Source: Thermoplasmata archaeon
GTDB lineage: Archaea > Thermoplasmatota > Thermoplasmata > Methanomassiliicoccales > Methanomethylophilaceae
NCBI GenBank assembly: GCA_015063285.1
Contig: SUST01000002.1
Coordinates: 62,001-126,000, forward strand
Direction of reading: 5' to 3'
DNA length: 64,000 bases
The position numbers were made by a program, and so were the translations under genes. The notes beneath the pieces are model-generated. The model made no database searches. It was given only the letters and a program-made list of their open reading frames with translations, and was not told the origin of the DNA. Each line of letters opens with the position of its first letter. Position 1 is the stretch's first letter. Shown here piece after piece: positions 8,171-16,601 of this stretch.

Positions 8171-10200
8171 TTATCTGCGCTTTATGAGAAGAATTACTAA
8201 TGCAATTCCCATAATGGCGATGATCCCAATCAGGGTCAGAGTCATATAAGTCAATTCAAACCCGAAAATGACAATGACATCGGATCCTGGGGAAGGAGTA
8301 GGTTGTGGTGTTTCTTTCCAAACAGCTTTGAAGGTAATATCGGAATTACCCATCGTCATCAAAGAACCTGGATAATAAATAGAACTATCATAACTCCAAC
8401 CGTCAAAAGTATAGCCTGTTTTTGATCCATAATAATATGCAACAGAAAACTTACTTCCAGATTGGACATGTTGAGAAGGCACAGAATCAGAACCACCCTT
8501 AGTATCATAACTGACGGTGTATGTTGTTACAACATGCTCTACCCAGTCAGCAACGAAATACATGTCTGAAGTACCCATCGTGAAAACGTTGGAAGGATAG
8601 TACTTCTTTCCATTACAAGTCCAACCATCAAAATCATATCCCGTTTTAGTAGGGGAAACAGAAGGAATACTTGCATTGCTACCCTCATAGACTGTTAACG
8701 AAGGAACAGAAGGAGTACCTCCATTAACATCGAAATAAGCTGTATGAGAAGGAACCGATTTCCAACTGGCAACAAATGTCAAATCAGAAGAACCCATGGT
8801 GATCCGATAACCAACATTATACGTTGTTGAACCTAATGTCCAACCGACAAAAGAATATCCGGACTTAGTACCAGAATATGATGGAAGAGAAAAGACTTCA
8901 CCTTCAGAAACAGTTATCGATGGAACCGTTGAAGAACCGCCATTGACGTCATAATAAACAGTATGCTTGGCTCCAGACCAGTGTGCTGTTAGTAAAAGAT
9001 CACTAAAAGGCATAATCTTAGTGGATCCAGGATAAGCAATGGTACCATCACTGCACGACCAATAATCAAAGGTATATCCTGTTTTAGTACCTGTATAACT
9101 GGGAACAGAAAACGAATCTCCGGGAGATGCTGAGAATGATGTAGGAGGTGACAACGAACCCCCATTAGCTGAAAATGAAACAGTAAAGGTAGGTACATAC
9201 TCCCCTTGATAGGTCATAGAAGTAGTTGTTCCGGACCATATTCTACCCCACAAAGCACCATTATACAAATCTACATTCGTTAACTCTACACCATCCTTAT
9301 AGAAATGCACATTTCCAAAACCGCCAATTGCAGTGCCTTCTTTGATTCCAGCGGGGAATTTGTACCCAGTGACACCAGTGTCGCCAAAAACAATACCATC
9401 TAGATGAGTCAGCGAATGAGGGTATGCTATCATGCCTGTGATTTTAGTACTCATGAATGCACCCGTGCCTATGTAAGTCAAAGTAGACGGGAAAGAAATA
9501 GATATCAATCCAGCTTCTTGGAAGGCAAAATTATCTATTTTTTTCAGACCGTCATGTAAAGTAACGGAATATAGTTGTGTAGCACGCCAACAAAGACTCT
9601 CAGGAATTACTTCAACAGTTGAAGGGATATCTAGAGTTCTAATATTAGTAAGAGAAAGAGCACGTGCGCCTATAGTCTTAACAGATTTCAAATCAATACT
9701 CGATAAACTTGAACCAGCAAATGCTCTTTCACCTATGCTGGTAGTATTTGGAGATAATTTAACTGAAACAATAGCTGAACCCATAAATGCATCTTTTCCA
9801 ATTGATTCAAGGTTAGGTAGATCCAAAGACGTTATTGAGGATGATTTGAAGGTTCCTTCGCCTATCTGCTGAATAGAAAAAGGTATAAAGAAATCATCAA
9901 AACTAGTACTCTGAAAGAGATAATTACCAAGATAAACGATTCCATCCGAAATCCTGAGACTAGTTAGACTCTTCCTGTATAGAGGTGATGAGCCATCAGA
10001 ATAATCATATGTTCTGGCCTGCTCTTGTGTCGTAGTAATGTCGGCAACACCCGTATCTTATTCCACGTAAGAGTCACACCAGACCCTATCTGTTCTACAA
10101 CAATGTCGTCAGCATCAATAGGATCATCACTAACAAAGAACATAGATGATACTAATAAGAACGATACAAACAGCATCGTAGCTTTAACAGCCGTCTTCAT
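8171..10200 (-). pseudogene. BspA-type LRR / InlB-repeat adhesin, one frameshift
   Basis: The minus strand begins at 10200 with a clear signal peptide (MKTAVKATMLFVSFLLVSS) and reads about 47 residues to ...TLTWNKI. From about 10058 the matching continuation (DTGVADITTTQEQARTYDY) is in another frame, which stays open to 8171. Restoring one base near 10058 gives about 676 residues: signal peptide, five or more BspA/LRR_5-type leucine-rich repeats (IGKDAF, IGERAF, IGTGAF blocks), four InlB B-repeats (x-NGG ... GYxFxxW ... LxAxW), and a C-terminal hydrophobic anchor ending IKRR. Such proteins are surface adhesins in gut microbes. The break is either a real inactivation, phase variation, or a sequencing error. 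Confidence 0.8.
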
Positions 10201-10725
10201 AGTTATGCATAATAGTTGAACTATTTCAATAATTAGAAAACAAATTCACAAGCTGACAAAGGATAATAATCATTTAACAGCAGCACATGCCAACATGTTC
10301 ATCTTAAGTTGAAAAAGTGGTCCTTATACAGAAAGAACATTGTTGAAATTTGAAACCGAGTGCAAGGCGAGAGCATTTGATAGGGTGTTACTGAAACTGA
10401 TGCTGTATAGGTTCTGTAGAGGATGATTGTCATCTGCCGATCTTTTATCAATGAAGCGGTCGAGCCGGCAACCTTCTGACTCCAATCTTGCGAGCAAACC
10501 GACGGCCATTTTATATGACTAAATGAAACGACAACCGGGATGGACTCCTTTTCCGGGCTTTTTGAAACCTCACCCTTCACTCAACGCTCGGGGACGTATT
10601 GCGTCTTGCGGCTCGCATTTCCTGTTTGATGTTCTCTCGTTCGCCGCATCCGCATAGGCCCCTCGCTTGCACTCCGTTCCGGGGTTCGGAAAAAGCCCCT
10701 AAGAAAGAAAAGGAGTTGCTTAGAA
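10201..10725. other. Intergenic region, 525 bp, no convincing gene
   Basis: The left part holds the A+T-rich promoter of the adhesin gene, with an inverted repeat AATAGTT/AACTATT near 10208-10222. A 61-codon minus-strand ORF (10324-10509) starts after an A+T-rich stretch but has no RBS and no recognisable product. The block 10575-10705 is distinctly more GC-rich and contains a GGGG...CCCC hairpin just before the next gene. It does not resemble rRNA, tRNA or an insertion-sequence end that I recognise. Confidence 0.4.
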
Positions 10726-11406
10726 ATGGTAACATCTGAAGAATTGAACGCGACCTTCGAGAAGGTCGGAAACGATTTCCACTTCGATGAAGTGACCGCG
10801 GAGTTCGCTCCGTACCGTGATCTGAAAGTACGCTGGTGCAGGACCATGAGAAGCATCAGCTTCACTGTGTCCGACTACCTGCAGGACGCGACTAACGGAG
10901 TGGTCGAAGGCATCGCAAGAGCGATATTCGGAAGGATCCGCGGAGAGGAGAACGTCGAATACCCTGAGGAGACAATCGCCTGGCTGACATCCGGCGAGTT
11001 CCGCGATCTGAACCAGGAGAAGTACATCGAGAGGAGCAGGACCATCGGTGACATGTCCTCCGAGGAGACCGGACTGCTCTGGGAGGCATACTACAGGCTC
11101 GTAGATGCCGGACTGATCCCGGAGGTCGACGGGCTGAGGCTGTTCTGGTCGAAGAACGATTCCGTGGCCAAGGCAGGGCAGTCAAGCTGCCTGATGAAGG
11201 TCGTCATCATGAACAAGAGATTGCTGAAGGATAACGTTCCCTCCGAGGTGCTGGACTTCTGCCTCCTGCACGAGCTGGCGAACATCGTCGTCGGATTCGG
11301 ACTCAACAACATCGAGAGAAAGAAGACCGTCAGCGAAATCTCCGAGGGTTATGAAGGAGCATCCGTGGCCAAGAGATGGCTGGACCAGGTGATGATGGAG
11401 GTCTGA
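10726..11406 (+). CDS. Metallopeptidase-like protein with altered HExxH motif
   Basis: A 226-residue protein. Residues about 156-192 read LMKVVIMNKRLLKDNVP, then SEVLDFCLLHELANIVVG. I recall this pattern (xxVIxINxxLxDPxVPxEVLDYVxxHExxH) in archaeal zinc metallopeptidases related to the SprT/M48 group. Here the second zinc histidine is replaced by Asn (HELAN, residues 182-186), so zinc binding and peptidase activity are doubtful. The upstream part (YLQDATNGVVEGIARAIFGRI) also fits that family. It may be a regulatory or decoy homologue. It sits alone on the plus strand at the edge of the accessory region. Confidence 0.65.
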   Translation: MVTSEELNATFEKVGNDFHFDEVTAEFAPYRDLKVRWCRTMRSISFTVSDYLQDATNGVVEGIARAIFGRIRGEENVEYPEETIAWLTSGEFRDLNQEKYIERSRTIGDMSSEETGLLWEAYYRLVDAGLIPEVDGLRLFWSKNDSVAKAGQSSCLMKVVIMNKRLLKDNVPSEVLDFCLLHELANIVVGFGLNNIERKKTVSEISEGYEGASVAKRWLDQVMMEV

Positions 11407-11413
11407 ACAAACA

Positions 11414-11427
11414 GGGGCTCAGGCCCC
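11414..11427 (+). terminator. Hairpin terminator GGGGC-TCAG-GCCCC
   Basis: Starts seven bases after the TGA of the metallopeptidase-like gene and is followed by TTTA. A five-base GC stem is modest but well placed. Confidence 0.55.
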
Positions 11428-11467
11428 TTTACCCCAAACAATTTCATTGATTTTTGGAAGATTGATG

Positions 11468-11580
11468 CGGGGGCTTCCCCGCGAGTAAATGTTTTCAGGT
11501 TACTGACGTTGTGTTCAGTGCGTTGCGAATCGTTGTATCGATACGTACGAACCAACCTCTGCCTTGAAGGTCAACCGCCC
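11468..11580 (-). repeat. Dispersed ~110-bp element, copy 1
   Basis: Read on the minus strand: a diverged stretch with GATACAACGATTCGCAACGC, then CTGAAAACATTTAC, then a GCGGGG/CCCCGC hairpin (11468-11483). It matches copy 2 near 12652-12770 over more than 100 bases, and the last part matches shorter copies near 27891 and 28723. No intact gene is seen in this copy; it lies downstream of the PLD-type gene. It could be a terminator-bearing small RNA or the decayed 3' end of a gene. Confidence 0.6.
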
Positions 11581-11649
11581 TCCTGGATCCATTTGGAATC
11601 AGTGCCTTTTCAAAGAATGAAGCTATGTTTTGAAACAATAAACGGAGCC

Positions 11650-12471
11650 TCAGATACCCTGCAACCTATCCAAAAGGGTGCCGATGTCGTCATATTTGGA
11701 GCAGCAATCGTTACAGACAGGGTCGTTAAAGGATGAACCAAAAGGATTGCCGCAGATCAGACAGACTCCGTCCTTCTCCTGATAATCCCTGTTCGACCAC
11801 CTCTTCCAGGACTTCATGCATTTGGTGCAGTAGATGGAATCGGAGATGGAAGCGGAGCATCTGATGCAATGAAATTTCAAAGGCAGTTCGACGATCGGTT
11901 CGGGTACCGACTCCGGTGACACCGTCACCGGTTCGTTGGGACGCGAGGTCTTGAAGGAGCTCTTGAAACCCTTCTTGAAACTCGATAGGAGCGATGGCTT
12001 GGGATCGTCGGTTCCGAAGATCGTACGGTAATCCCAATCTCCGTGCTGTCTCTCGCACATCTTCGAATATTTATCGAGCATATCGATGATGCGATCGTAA
12101 CAATCCACATCCAAGCCGTTGACGAAGAGTGACCCGAGTTCCTCGTTGTTCTCCTGAGAGAAGGTATACAGATTCATCGAGGAAAGAACCGCCTCATTCT
12201 CATTGACGATGACCTTTGCATGGAGATCCTTGATGAAACCGATGGAACAGTTGTCAAGGGATTTCAGCCAAGACATGGTGTCGTTCTTGACCTCCCACTT
12301 GCCATAGATGACGAAGATGCGAACCCCTTTGCCGTCAGCGAGCTTCAATAACCGGCGAAGACGGCTGTTGATATTCAGAGACGCGGTCACTATGAAGATG
12401 AATCTTTCGGATTCATCAACGATCCTGTTGATCTCGGCGGTTATCTCTGAGGTATCAAGAATGAATGCCAT
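11650..12471 (-). CDS. PLD-type protein with C-terminal zinc ribbons (273 aa)
   Basis: Residues 1-120 form one phospholipase-D-superfamily half: LHAKVIVNENEAVLSSMN near 83-100 carries the H-x-K and the downstream N of an HKD motif, followed by NNEELG. A low-complexity linker precedes two Cys pairs (CIRC...CTKC, about 205-220) and a second set (CLICGNPF ... CNDCCSKY, about 240-262), consistent with zinc ribbons. Proteins with one HKD half usually dimerise and many are nucleases, so a DNA- or RNA-cleaving role is plausible but not shown. It lies among accessory genes between two copies of a dispersed element. Confidence 0.75.
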   Translation of the reverse strand: MAFILDTSEITAEINRIVDESERFIFIVTASLNINSRLRRLLKLADGKGVRIFVIYGKWEVKNDTMSWLKSLDNCSIGFIKDLHAKVIVNENEAVLSSMNLYTFSQENNEELGSLFVNGLDVDCYDRIIDMLDKYSKMCERQHGDWDYRTIFGTDDPKPSLLSSFKKGFKSSFKTSRPNEPVTVSPESVPEPIVELPLKFHCIRCSASISDSIYCTKCMKSWKRWSNRDYQEKDGVCLICGNPFGSSFNDPVCNDCCSKYDDIGTLLDRLQGI

Positions 12472-12651
12472 AGAGGAAAATACGGATGAATGATAAAAAT
12501 CTCATTCATAAAAACCTTAGAAGTTAATTCTATGATAACTTAGATAAAATGAATGATTCGAACAAAATCGGACGATCTCTGAAGAAAACAGCGATTGAGA
12601 TGTTGACCTATATTCGTCTCAGTTTCAACAGAAACGAAAATAAGAAGTTGT

Positions 12652-12770
12652 GCGGGGAGCCTCCCCGCGAGGTAAATCGTTTCAGGTAACTGTCGTTCGT
12701 GTTCCGTGCGTTGCGGTTCGTTGTATCAATGCCGACCATCTGACCTCGGATTTGAAGGTCAGGACGCTCC
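12652..12770 (-). repeat. Dispersed ~110-bp element, copy 2
   Basis: The fullest copy together with copy 1: minus strand TTGATACAACGAACCGCAAC, CTGAAACGATTTACC, then the hairpin GCGGGGAG/CTCCCCGC (12652-12668). Here the element overlaps the last codons of the preceding minus-strand gene, whose C terminus (ATHGTRTTVT) is therefore encoded by the repeat. Confidence 0.6.
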
Positions 12771-13155
12771 TGAGACGTTCCACGTTCACCACCCTGAGCT
12801 GTGCGAAGACGCAGGTGTCGCAGCTTGCGTTGCCGCATTCTTTCGCATGGGGGCATTGATGATCGTGATTCTCCCAGCTGCCGTTGTCAAGCATCTCGTT
12901 CATCTGATACATGTGATTGACATTATCGATGACCATCTCGTCCTGGATCAGGTGAGGGTCAACCACCTGCGATTCTCTTGTGTAGATGGCCACGTTCGTA
13001 CATGACGAGATGGCCTTCGACACTTCCGGATCGTGGTCGGAGAGGTTGTCGATATAGTCGATCGCTTGCTTCGTCTTATCATAGATCCCAGGGATGAGGT
13101 TGATATCCGATCCCGGAGACCTGGCTTTCGCTGATCTGTTCTCTTTACCTTGCAT
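12682..13155 (-). CDS. Hypothetical protein with Cys/His cluster (157 aa)
   Basis: The start is taken at 13155 because AGGAGG lies four bases before that ATG; the open frame extends further upstream without signals. The sequence contains HDHQCPHAKECGNASCDTCVF near residues 100-120, a compact group likely to bind zinc. The last 25-30 residues lie inside the dispersed element copy 2, so the C terminus may have been replaced by repeat insertion. A TATA-like TTTTAATACT (minus strand, about 13290-13300) is a possible promoter. No family recognised. Confidence 0.6.
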   Translation of the reverse strand: MQGKENRSAKARSPGSDINLIPGIYDKTKQAIDYIDNLSDHDPEVSKAISSCTNVAIYTRESQVVDPHLIQDEMVIDNVNHMYQMNEMLDNGSWENHDHQCPHAKECGNASCDTCVFAQLRVVNVERLRSVLTFKSEVRWSALIQRTATHGTRTTVT

Positions 13156-13377
13156 GGCTCCTCCTATGAATGAGGTTCTTTCTCGATGCCTTACGGATGT
13201 TCGAAGGGCTTCGGTTGTCCGATGAGAATATGCACACGATTCCATGTGGTTTCGGCCCTTCTCCTAGGCGAGAGTATGATTTCTGCCGGAGTATTAAAAG
13301 CGTAGTGAAAGGTCGTAACTTTACTTTGCAGAATGATTCGAGCGGTTACGCAAGGGTTGATAAAAGGTTCGGAAGGG

Positions 13378-13707
13378 TCACATGCGTCCGGGCTGATCAT
13401 CGAAGTCCTGACCGGTGTAGGCCACCTGTATCACCCTGACGAGCTTCCTGTCCTCCTTGACGATGTAGAAGATGCAGTAGTTCCTCCTGTAGTTGAACTG
13501 CCTCTTCTCCACCGTACCCACGTGACGGGGGTCCTCGCGGACCATGTGGTCGTAGGGATACTCCTCGAGGGAGCCTATCGCCTCGTCGGTGTCCCTCAGG
13601 AACCTCTCGGCCGCCGAGACGTTCTTGAGGCGGTCCCTGATGTAGTCCCTTATCGATACGATATCGTTCTGGGCGTCCGCCGAGACCTCGACGCGGTAAT
13701 CGCTCAT
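13378..13707 (-). CDS. RelE/ParE-family toxin
   Basis: A 109-residue protein with the RelE/ParE pattern: an N-terminal AQNDIVSIRDYIRDRL helix, a central LEEYPYDH, then YRRNYCIFYIVKEDRKLVRVIQVAYTGQD. RelE toxins cleave mRNA on the ribosome and ParE toxins poison gyrase; the sequence alone does not separate them, though the YRxNYCIFYIV core with basic residues fits RelE better. The gene starts inside the upstream antitoxin ORF, the usual arrangement in these modules, but see the antitoxin entry for the abnormal overlap. Confidence 0.88.
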   Translation of the reverse strand: MSDYRVEVSADAQNDIVSIRDYIRDRLKNVSAAERFLRDTDEAIGSLEEYPYDHMVREDPRHVGTVEKRQFNYRRNYCIFYIVKEDRKLVRVIQVAYTGQDFDDQPGRM

Positions 13708-13942
13708 TCAGGAGCCTCTTGATGAACTGATGGGCGTCGGCGTTGCCTCCCTGTTCCGATCTCTGGTACCTCTCTTCCAATTCGATGTCGAGGAGGATGT
13801 CCTTGACCCTGTTGTAGTGATCGATGTTCATCAGGACCCTCGACCCGTAGCCGTTCTTCGTGATGAAGACCGGTTGGTTCTCTGAAAGGTCGAACATCTT
13901 GGAGGTGTCTCTCATCTCGGTGATGGGAACGATTTGGGTCAT
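13397..13942 (-). CDS. Phd/YefM-type antitoxin ORF running through toxin gene
   Basis: The first 79 residues look like a Phd/YefM antitoxin (MTQIVPITEMRDTSKMF, then ENQPVFITKNGYGSRVLMNIDHY, a DNA-binding Phd fold). An antitoxin of this type should stop at the toxin start; a TGA is there (ATGA at 13704-13707) but in a different frame. In its own frame the ORF continues about 100 codons out of phase through the toxin, giving an Arg/Gly-rich tail with no family features. A frameshift near the antitoxin end, real or technical, is the simplest reading; the functional antitoxin would be about 13704-13942. Confidence 0.7.
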   Translation of the reverse strand: MTQIVPITEMRDTSKMFDLSENQPVFITKNGYGSRVLMNIDHYNRVKDILLDIELEERYQRSEQGGNADAHQFIKRLLNERLPRRGLGGRPERYRIDKGLHQGPPQERLGGREVPEGHRRGDRLPRGVSLRPHGPRGPPSRGYGGEEAVQLQEELLHLLHRQGGQEARQGDTGGLHRSGLR

Positions 13943-13963
13943 GGATATAGGGATGCGGTCGGA

Positions 13964-13972
13964 GTATAAAAC
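13964..13972 (-). promoter_or_regulatory. TATA box of the toxin-antitoxin operon
   Basis: Minus-strand GTTTTATAC centred about 26 bases before the antitoxin ATG at 13942, with no room for a leader. This predicts a leaderless transcript. Confidence 0.6.
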
Positions 13973-14030
13973 ATTATTATGTACATTATCATGCTATGAT
14001 GGGATTGAAGGAGGCTTTCGCCCCCTTGTT

Positions 14031-14348
14031 TCATTGCTGTTTGGTATATTTCCTGCGTTGGTATTCCTCGACCGCCAATCTCCTGCGCTCCTCCTCGGAG
14101 AGGCCTTCATAGGAAGCGTCCTTGGGGAACCTCGATTCGTACTCCCTGAGGTTGCGCTCTATCTCCTCCTGCTCTATGTCGATGCCGTAGAGCGGCGTGG
14201 TGGCCTTGCGGAGGACCGCCTTGCCGTCCTCGACGGACCAGACGACGAGGTCGTCGCCCTTGGTGAGGTTCAGCATCTCGGCTAGAGGCCTGGGGACGGT
14301 GACCCTGCCGCTTCTGTCGTAGCCGACCTTGGATCCTATCCTGAGCAT
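14031..14348 (-). CDS. AbrB/SpoVT-type DNA-binding protein
   Basis: A 105-residue protein whose first 50 residues form a SpoVT-AbrB swapped-hairpin domain (KVGYDRSGRVTVPRPLAEMLNLTKGDDLVVW), followed by an acidic/basic helical tail of about 50 residues. Proteins of this type are transcription regulators or antitoxins. GAGGCGAT precedes the ATG. It lies nine bases after the 126-aa gene and so is probably co-transcribed with it. No obvious toxin partner is adjacent. Confidence 0.82.
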   Translation of the reverse strand: MLRIGSKVGYDRSGRVTVPRPLAEMLNLTKGDDLVVWSVEDGKAVLRKATTPLYGIDIEQEEIERNLREYESRFPKDASYEGLSEEERRRLAVEEYQRRKYTKQQ

Positions 14349-14357
14349 GATATCGCC

Positions 14358-14738
14358 TCACGGACGGTACCAGCCGTAGCGGTCCCTGAAGGTCTGCAGC
14401 CATCCGAAGACGGCGGAGCCGTTCTTCTTCCTGGCCCATTCGTTGATATCCGGACTTTCCGTCTGGTCGCAGAGGGCCATGAACTTATCCGGATGATCCA
14501 TGACGTACTGGAACGCTGTGCGCTTGTTCTCGATCGGGGTCCTGGGGTTCTCCATGATCCTTTCGATGTAGTGCTGGTTCATCCCGATGGTGTTGGTCCT
14601 GGGCATGCGGGTGTTCAGGAAGCCTTCGGTTAGGATTCTCCTCTTGGGGTTGGATCCCTTTGGAAGACGGACCCATCCCAGAGGATAGAGCATGCCCTTT
14701 GGCCTCCTCGGAGGGATGAGCTCGTAGTCATCCGTCAT
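14358..14738 (-). CDS. Hypothetical protein with NPxTPxE repeat (126 aa)
   Basis: A basic protein whose segment at about residues 53-80 (YIERIMENPRTPIENKRTAF, then QYVMDHPDKFMAL) matches three repeats in the 319-aa protein encoded at 26913-27872. I do not recognise this motif from a named family. The match ties this gene to the virus-like element to its right. The start overlaps the end of the upstream 227-aa gene by 11 bases, so it belongs to that operon. Confidence 0.7.
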   Translation of the reverse strand: MTDDYELIPPRRPKGMLYPLGWVRLPKGSNPKRRILTEGFLNTRMPRTNTIGMNQHYIERIMENPRTPIENKRTAFQYVMDHPDKFMALCDQTESPDINEWARKKNGSAVFGWLQTFRDRYGWYRP

Positions 14739-15411
14739 ACTCTATCGTCTCCGGGAAGTCTTTGAAGATGATGTCGTACCTTCCGTAGGGCTGCCTCGAG
14801 TTCCTGACCGGTACCTTTCTGACAGTCACGCTCTCGATGAGATCGCGGTCCTCGGAATCGATGTAGCCCATCTCCGCCACATCCTTCCTGCAGAATCCCG
14901 GCTTGGGATTGCAGGGGCACATGACGGATGCGATGTTCGGTTCGGGGCAGACGATGTACTCGTCGTCGTCCAGCATCCTGATCAGGACGGCGTCCTCATA
15001 GGATGTCCAGACGTTGCTGTTTGGTTCCTCGTCATCGATGTCTTCGGCATCTTTGGTATCGGATTCGGATTCGGGATCGTCCTCCTCGTCCGTTACCGGA
15101 TCGGGATAGAGTCCGCATTCCATCGCCTCTTCAAGTGACTGGTCGTGGACCTCGAACGAGGTCCTGAGCCTTCTTTCGAAATCTGTGAGGATGACGTCTA
15201 TCTGTCCTTCGTGGTCCTCGAGGCCCTTGGTCTCCGAGTAGGCCTCGGCGAGGGCCATCATGAGCGCGTCGAGTTCAAACTGGTCGTTATCGCCGCATAT
15301 CGCGTACGTTATGTATCTAATTGCGTCGGTGGCTTCGTAGAGGTCGAAATCGTCGTACTGATAGTCCTTGGGCGCGTCCTGTTTCTTGAGCAATGAGATG
15401 TATCTTGCCAT
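14728..15411 (-). CDS. Acidic hypothetical protein, paralogue of the 213-aa protein
   Basis: The start at 15411 has AGGAG seven to eight bases upstream; an in-frame ATG at 15450 lacks one. The N-terminal half (QFELDALMMALAEAYSETKG, then GQIDVILTDFERRLR) parallels the gene at 15534-16175 (ILEALMNTLVDFYVF, then IGFLVSSIEDKV), and both continue into a very acidic linker. The C-terminal part (CPCNPKPGFCRKD) is unique. Probably duplicated genes of the element; function unknown. Confidence 0.68.
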   Translation of the reverse strand: MARYISLLKKQDAPKDYQYDDFDLYEATDAIRYITYAICGDNDQFELDALMMALAEAYSETKGLEDHEGQIDVILTDFERRLRTSFEVHDQSLEEAMECGLYPDPVTDEEDDPESESDTKDAEDIDDEEPNSNVWTSYEDAVLIRMLDDDEYIVCPEPNIASVMCPCNPKPGFCRKDVAEMGYIDSEDRDLIESVTVRKVPVRNSRQPYGRYDIIFKDFPETIEYDG

Positions 15412-15533
15412 TGTATTGTCTCCTTTGATTGATTCTTTGATTGTGTTCACGGCTTCGGATAGGGTGCCGCGATCGCCCTTGATTGCATAGCTTGCGCTGG
15501 AGGTTCGATGTTTGAGAAGCCTCGGAGAGGCGT

Positions 15534-16175
15534 TCAGAACTCCTTTTTAGGTACAAGGGAAACTGTGACCTCAAAGCCATCGGACTCGAAGCGCTTCATC
15601 ATCCCAGGGATTTCCTTGTCCCTGATGTCATCGGGATCCGAGGCGACTGGATTCTGAACAGGTTTCTCGATAGATTTCGGGCAGCGGATCTTCCAGAACG
15701 TCTTCTTGTCCTCGGGGGTGTCGATTACCTCCGTGGACCTTTCCGGTTCGATGGGCTGGGGGAGATCGTCGTCTTCATAATCCTCTTCTTCAACAGGGAC
15801 CTCGATGCCGAATTTGGCATTGATCTCCTGGACGTCCTCGACGGTCAGGGGACGGACATCCTTCTCCGGAGCGTCATAGGCCCCGTTCTGGATGAGGGCC
15901 TTCCTGAATGCGACAGCATCGCATACCTTGTCCTCGATGCTGGAAACGAGGAACCCGATGTCCTCGATGTCGTCCCCGGGTTCGAATGTGAATACATAGA
16001 AGTCCACGAGGGTGTTCATGAGGGCTTCGAGGATGACGGGCTCTCTGCCGTCGGTGAGCTTGTCTGCGGCGTTGATGAGCACATCCTCGAGCTCATCGGG
16101 GTCGACTATCGGAAGGTTCGAGATTATCTGATTGTGGAGATCCACTGTGATTGTATCCTTGATTTGGTTTGACAT
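15534..16175 (-). CDS. Acidic hypothetical protein (213 aa)
   Basis: The first gene of the minus-strand operon 16175-14031. Residues 1-100 are related to the following 227-aa product; the rest is an acidic linker and a Lys-rich C-terminal part with no known domain. A TATA-like CCTTATATTC (minus strand, 16409-16418) lies well upstream, implying a leader of about 200 bases, and a TGTCCACC motif sits just beyond it. Function unknown. Confidence 0.68.
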   Translation of the reverse strand: MSNQIKDTITVDLHNQIISNLPIVDPDELEDVLINAADKLTDGREPVILEALMNTLVDFYVFTFEPGDDIEDIGFLVSSIEDKVCDAVAFRKALIQNGAYDAPEKDVRPLTVEDVQEINAKFGIEVPVEEEDYEDDDLPQPIEPERSTEVIDTPEDKKTFWKIRCPKSIEKPVQNPVASDPDDIRDKEIPGMMKRFESDGFEVTVSLVPKKEF

Positions 16176-16601
16176 TATTGGTCACTTTTCCTCGCGACGC
16201 TTCGGAGGGATCGCGGTCCTCGTGACCTTCGACCGCGGATTGCGATGCGGTGATCTGATTGATTCCGCGGTCGTAATTGCTTGAAGCCGATGATTCAGAA
16301 GATGGTTCGGGAAGGCTGCTGTTCGGATCCCTTATCCTATCCTTTCAGGGTAAGGACCGTCCTTCCTGTTGACCGGAATCGGCTACATGAAGGAGTATAG
16401 TTAGGTAGAATATAAGGTTCTGCGAGAGAGTTCTGGCACTGTCCACCAACGATTAGAAATCTATTCATCTAAAAAATAGTTACATTAGGAAAAACAGAGA
16501 ACAATCCAATAATCGTAACAAATGATGCTAAAGATCCTTGCATAAAAACATTTAATGGCTCGAAGAGATAAGCGCAGAATAATAAGAGAGGTGAATCAAA
16601 G
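16176..16601. other. Divergent intergenic region with promoter and TGTCCACC motif
   Basis: 426 bp between divergent genes. For the leftward operon it holds a TATA-like box (minus strand, 16409-16418) and, 22 bases further upstream, a single TGTCCACC (16440-16447), the motif repeated at 28761-29020. The right part is A+T-rich and probably drives the plus-strand gene at 16602, which has AGAGAGGTGAATC as its binding site. No RNA gene was found. Confidence 0.5.

Noticed and set aside
10299-10580. 93-codon minus-strand ORF
   Set aside because: No RBS, no recognisable sequence and biased composition; a shorter alternative frame in the same place is equally unsupported.
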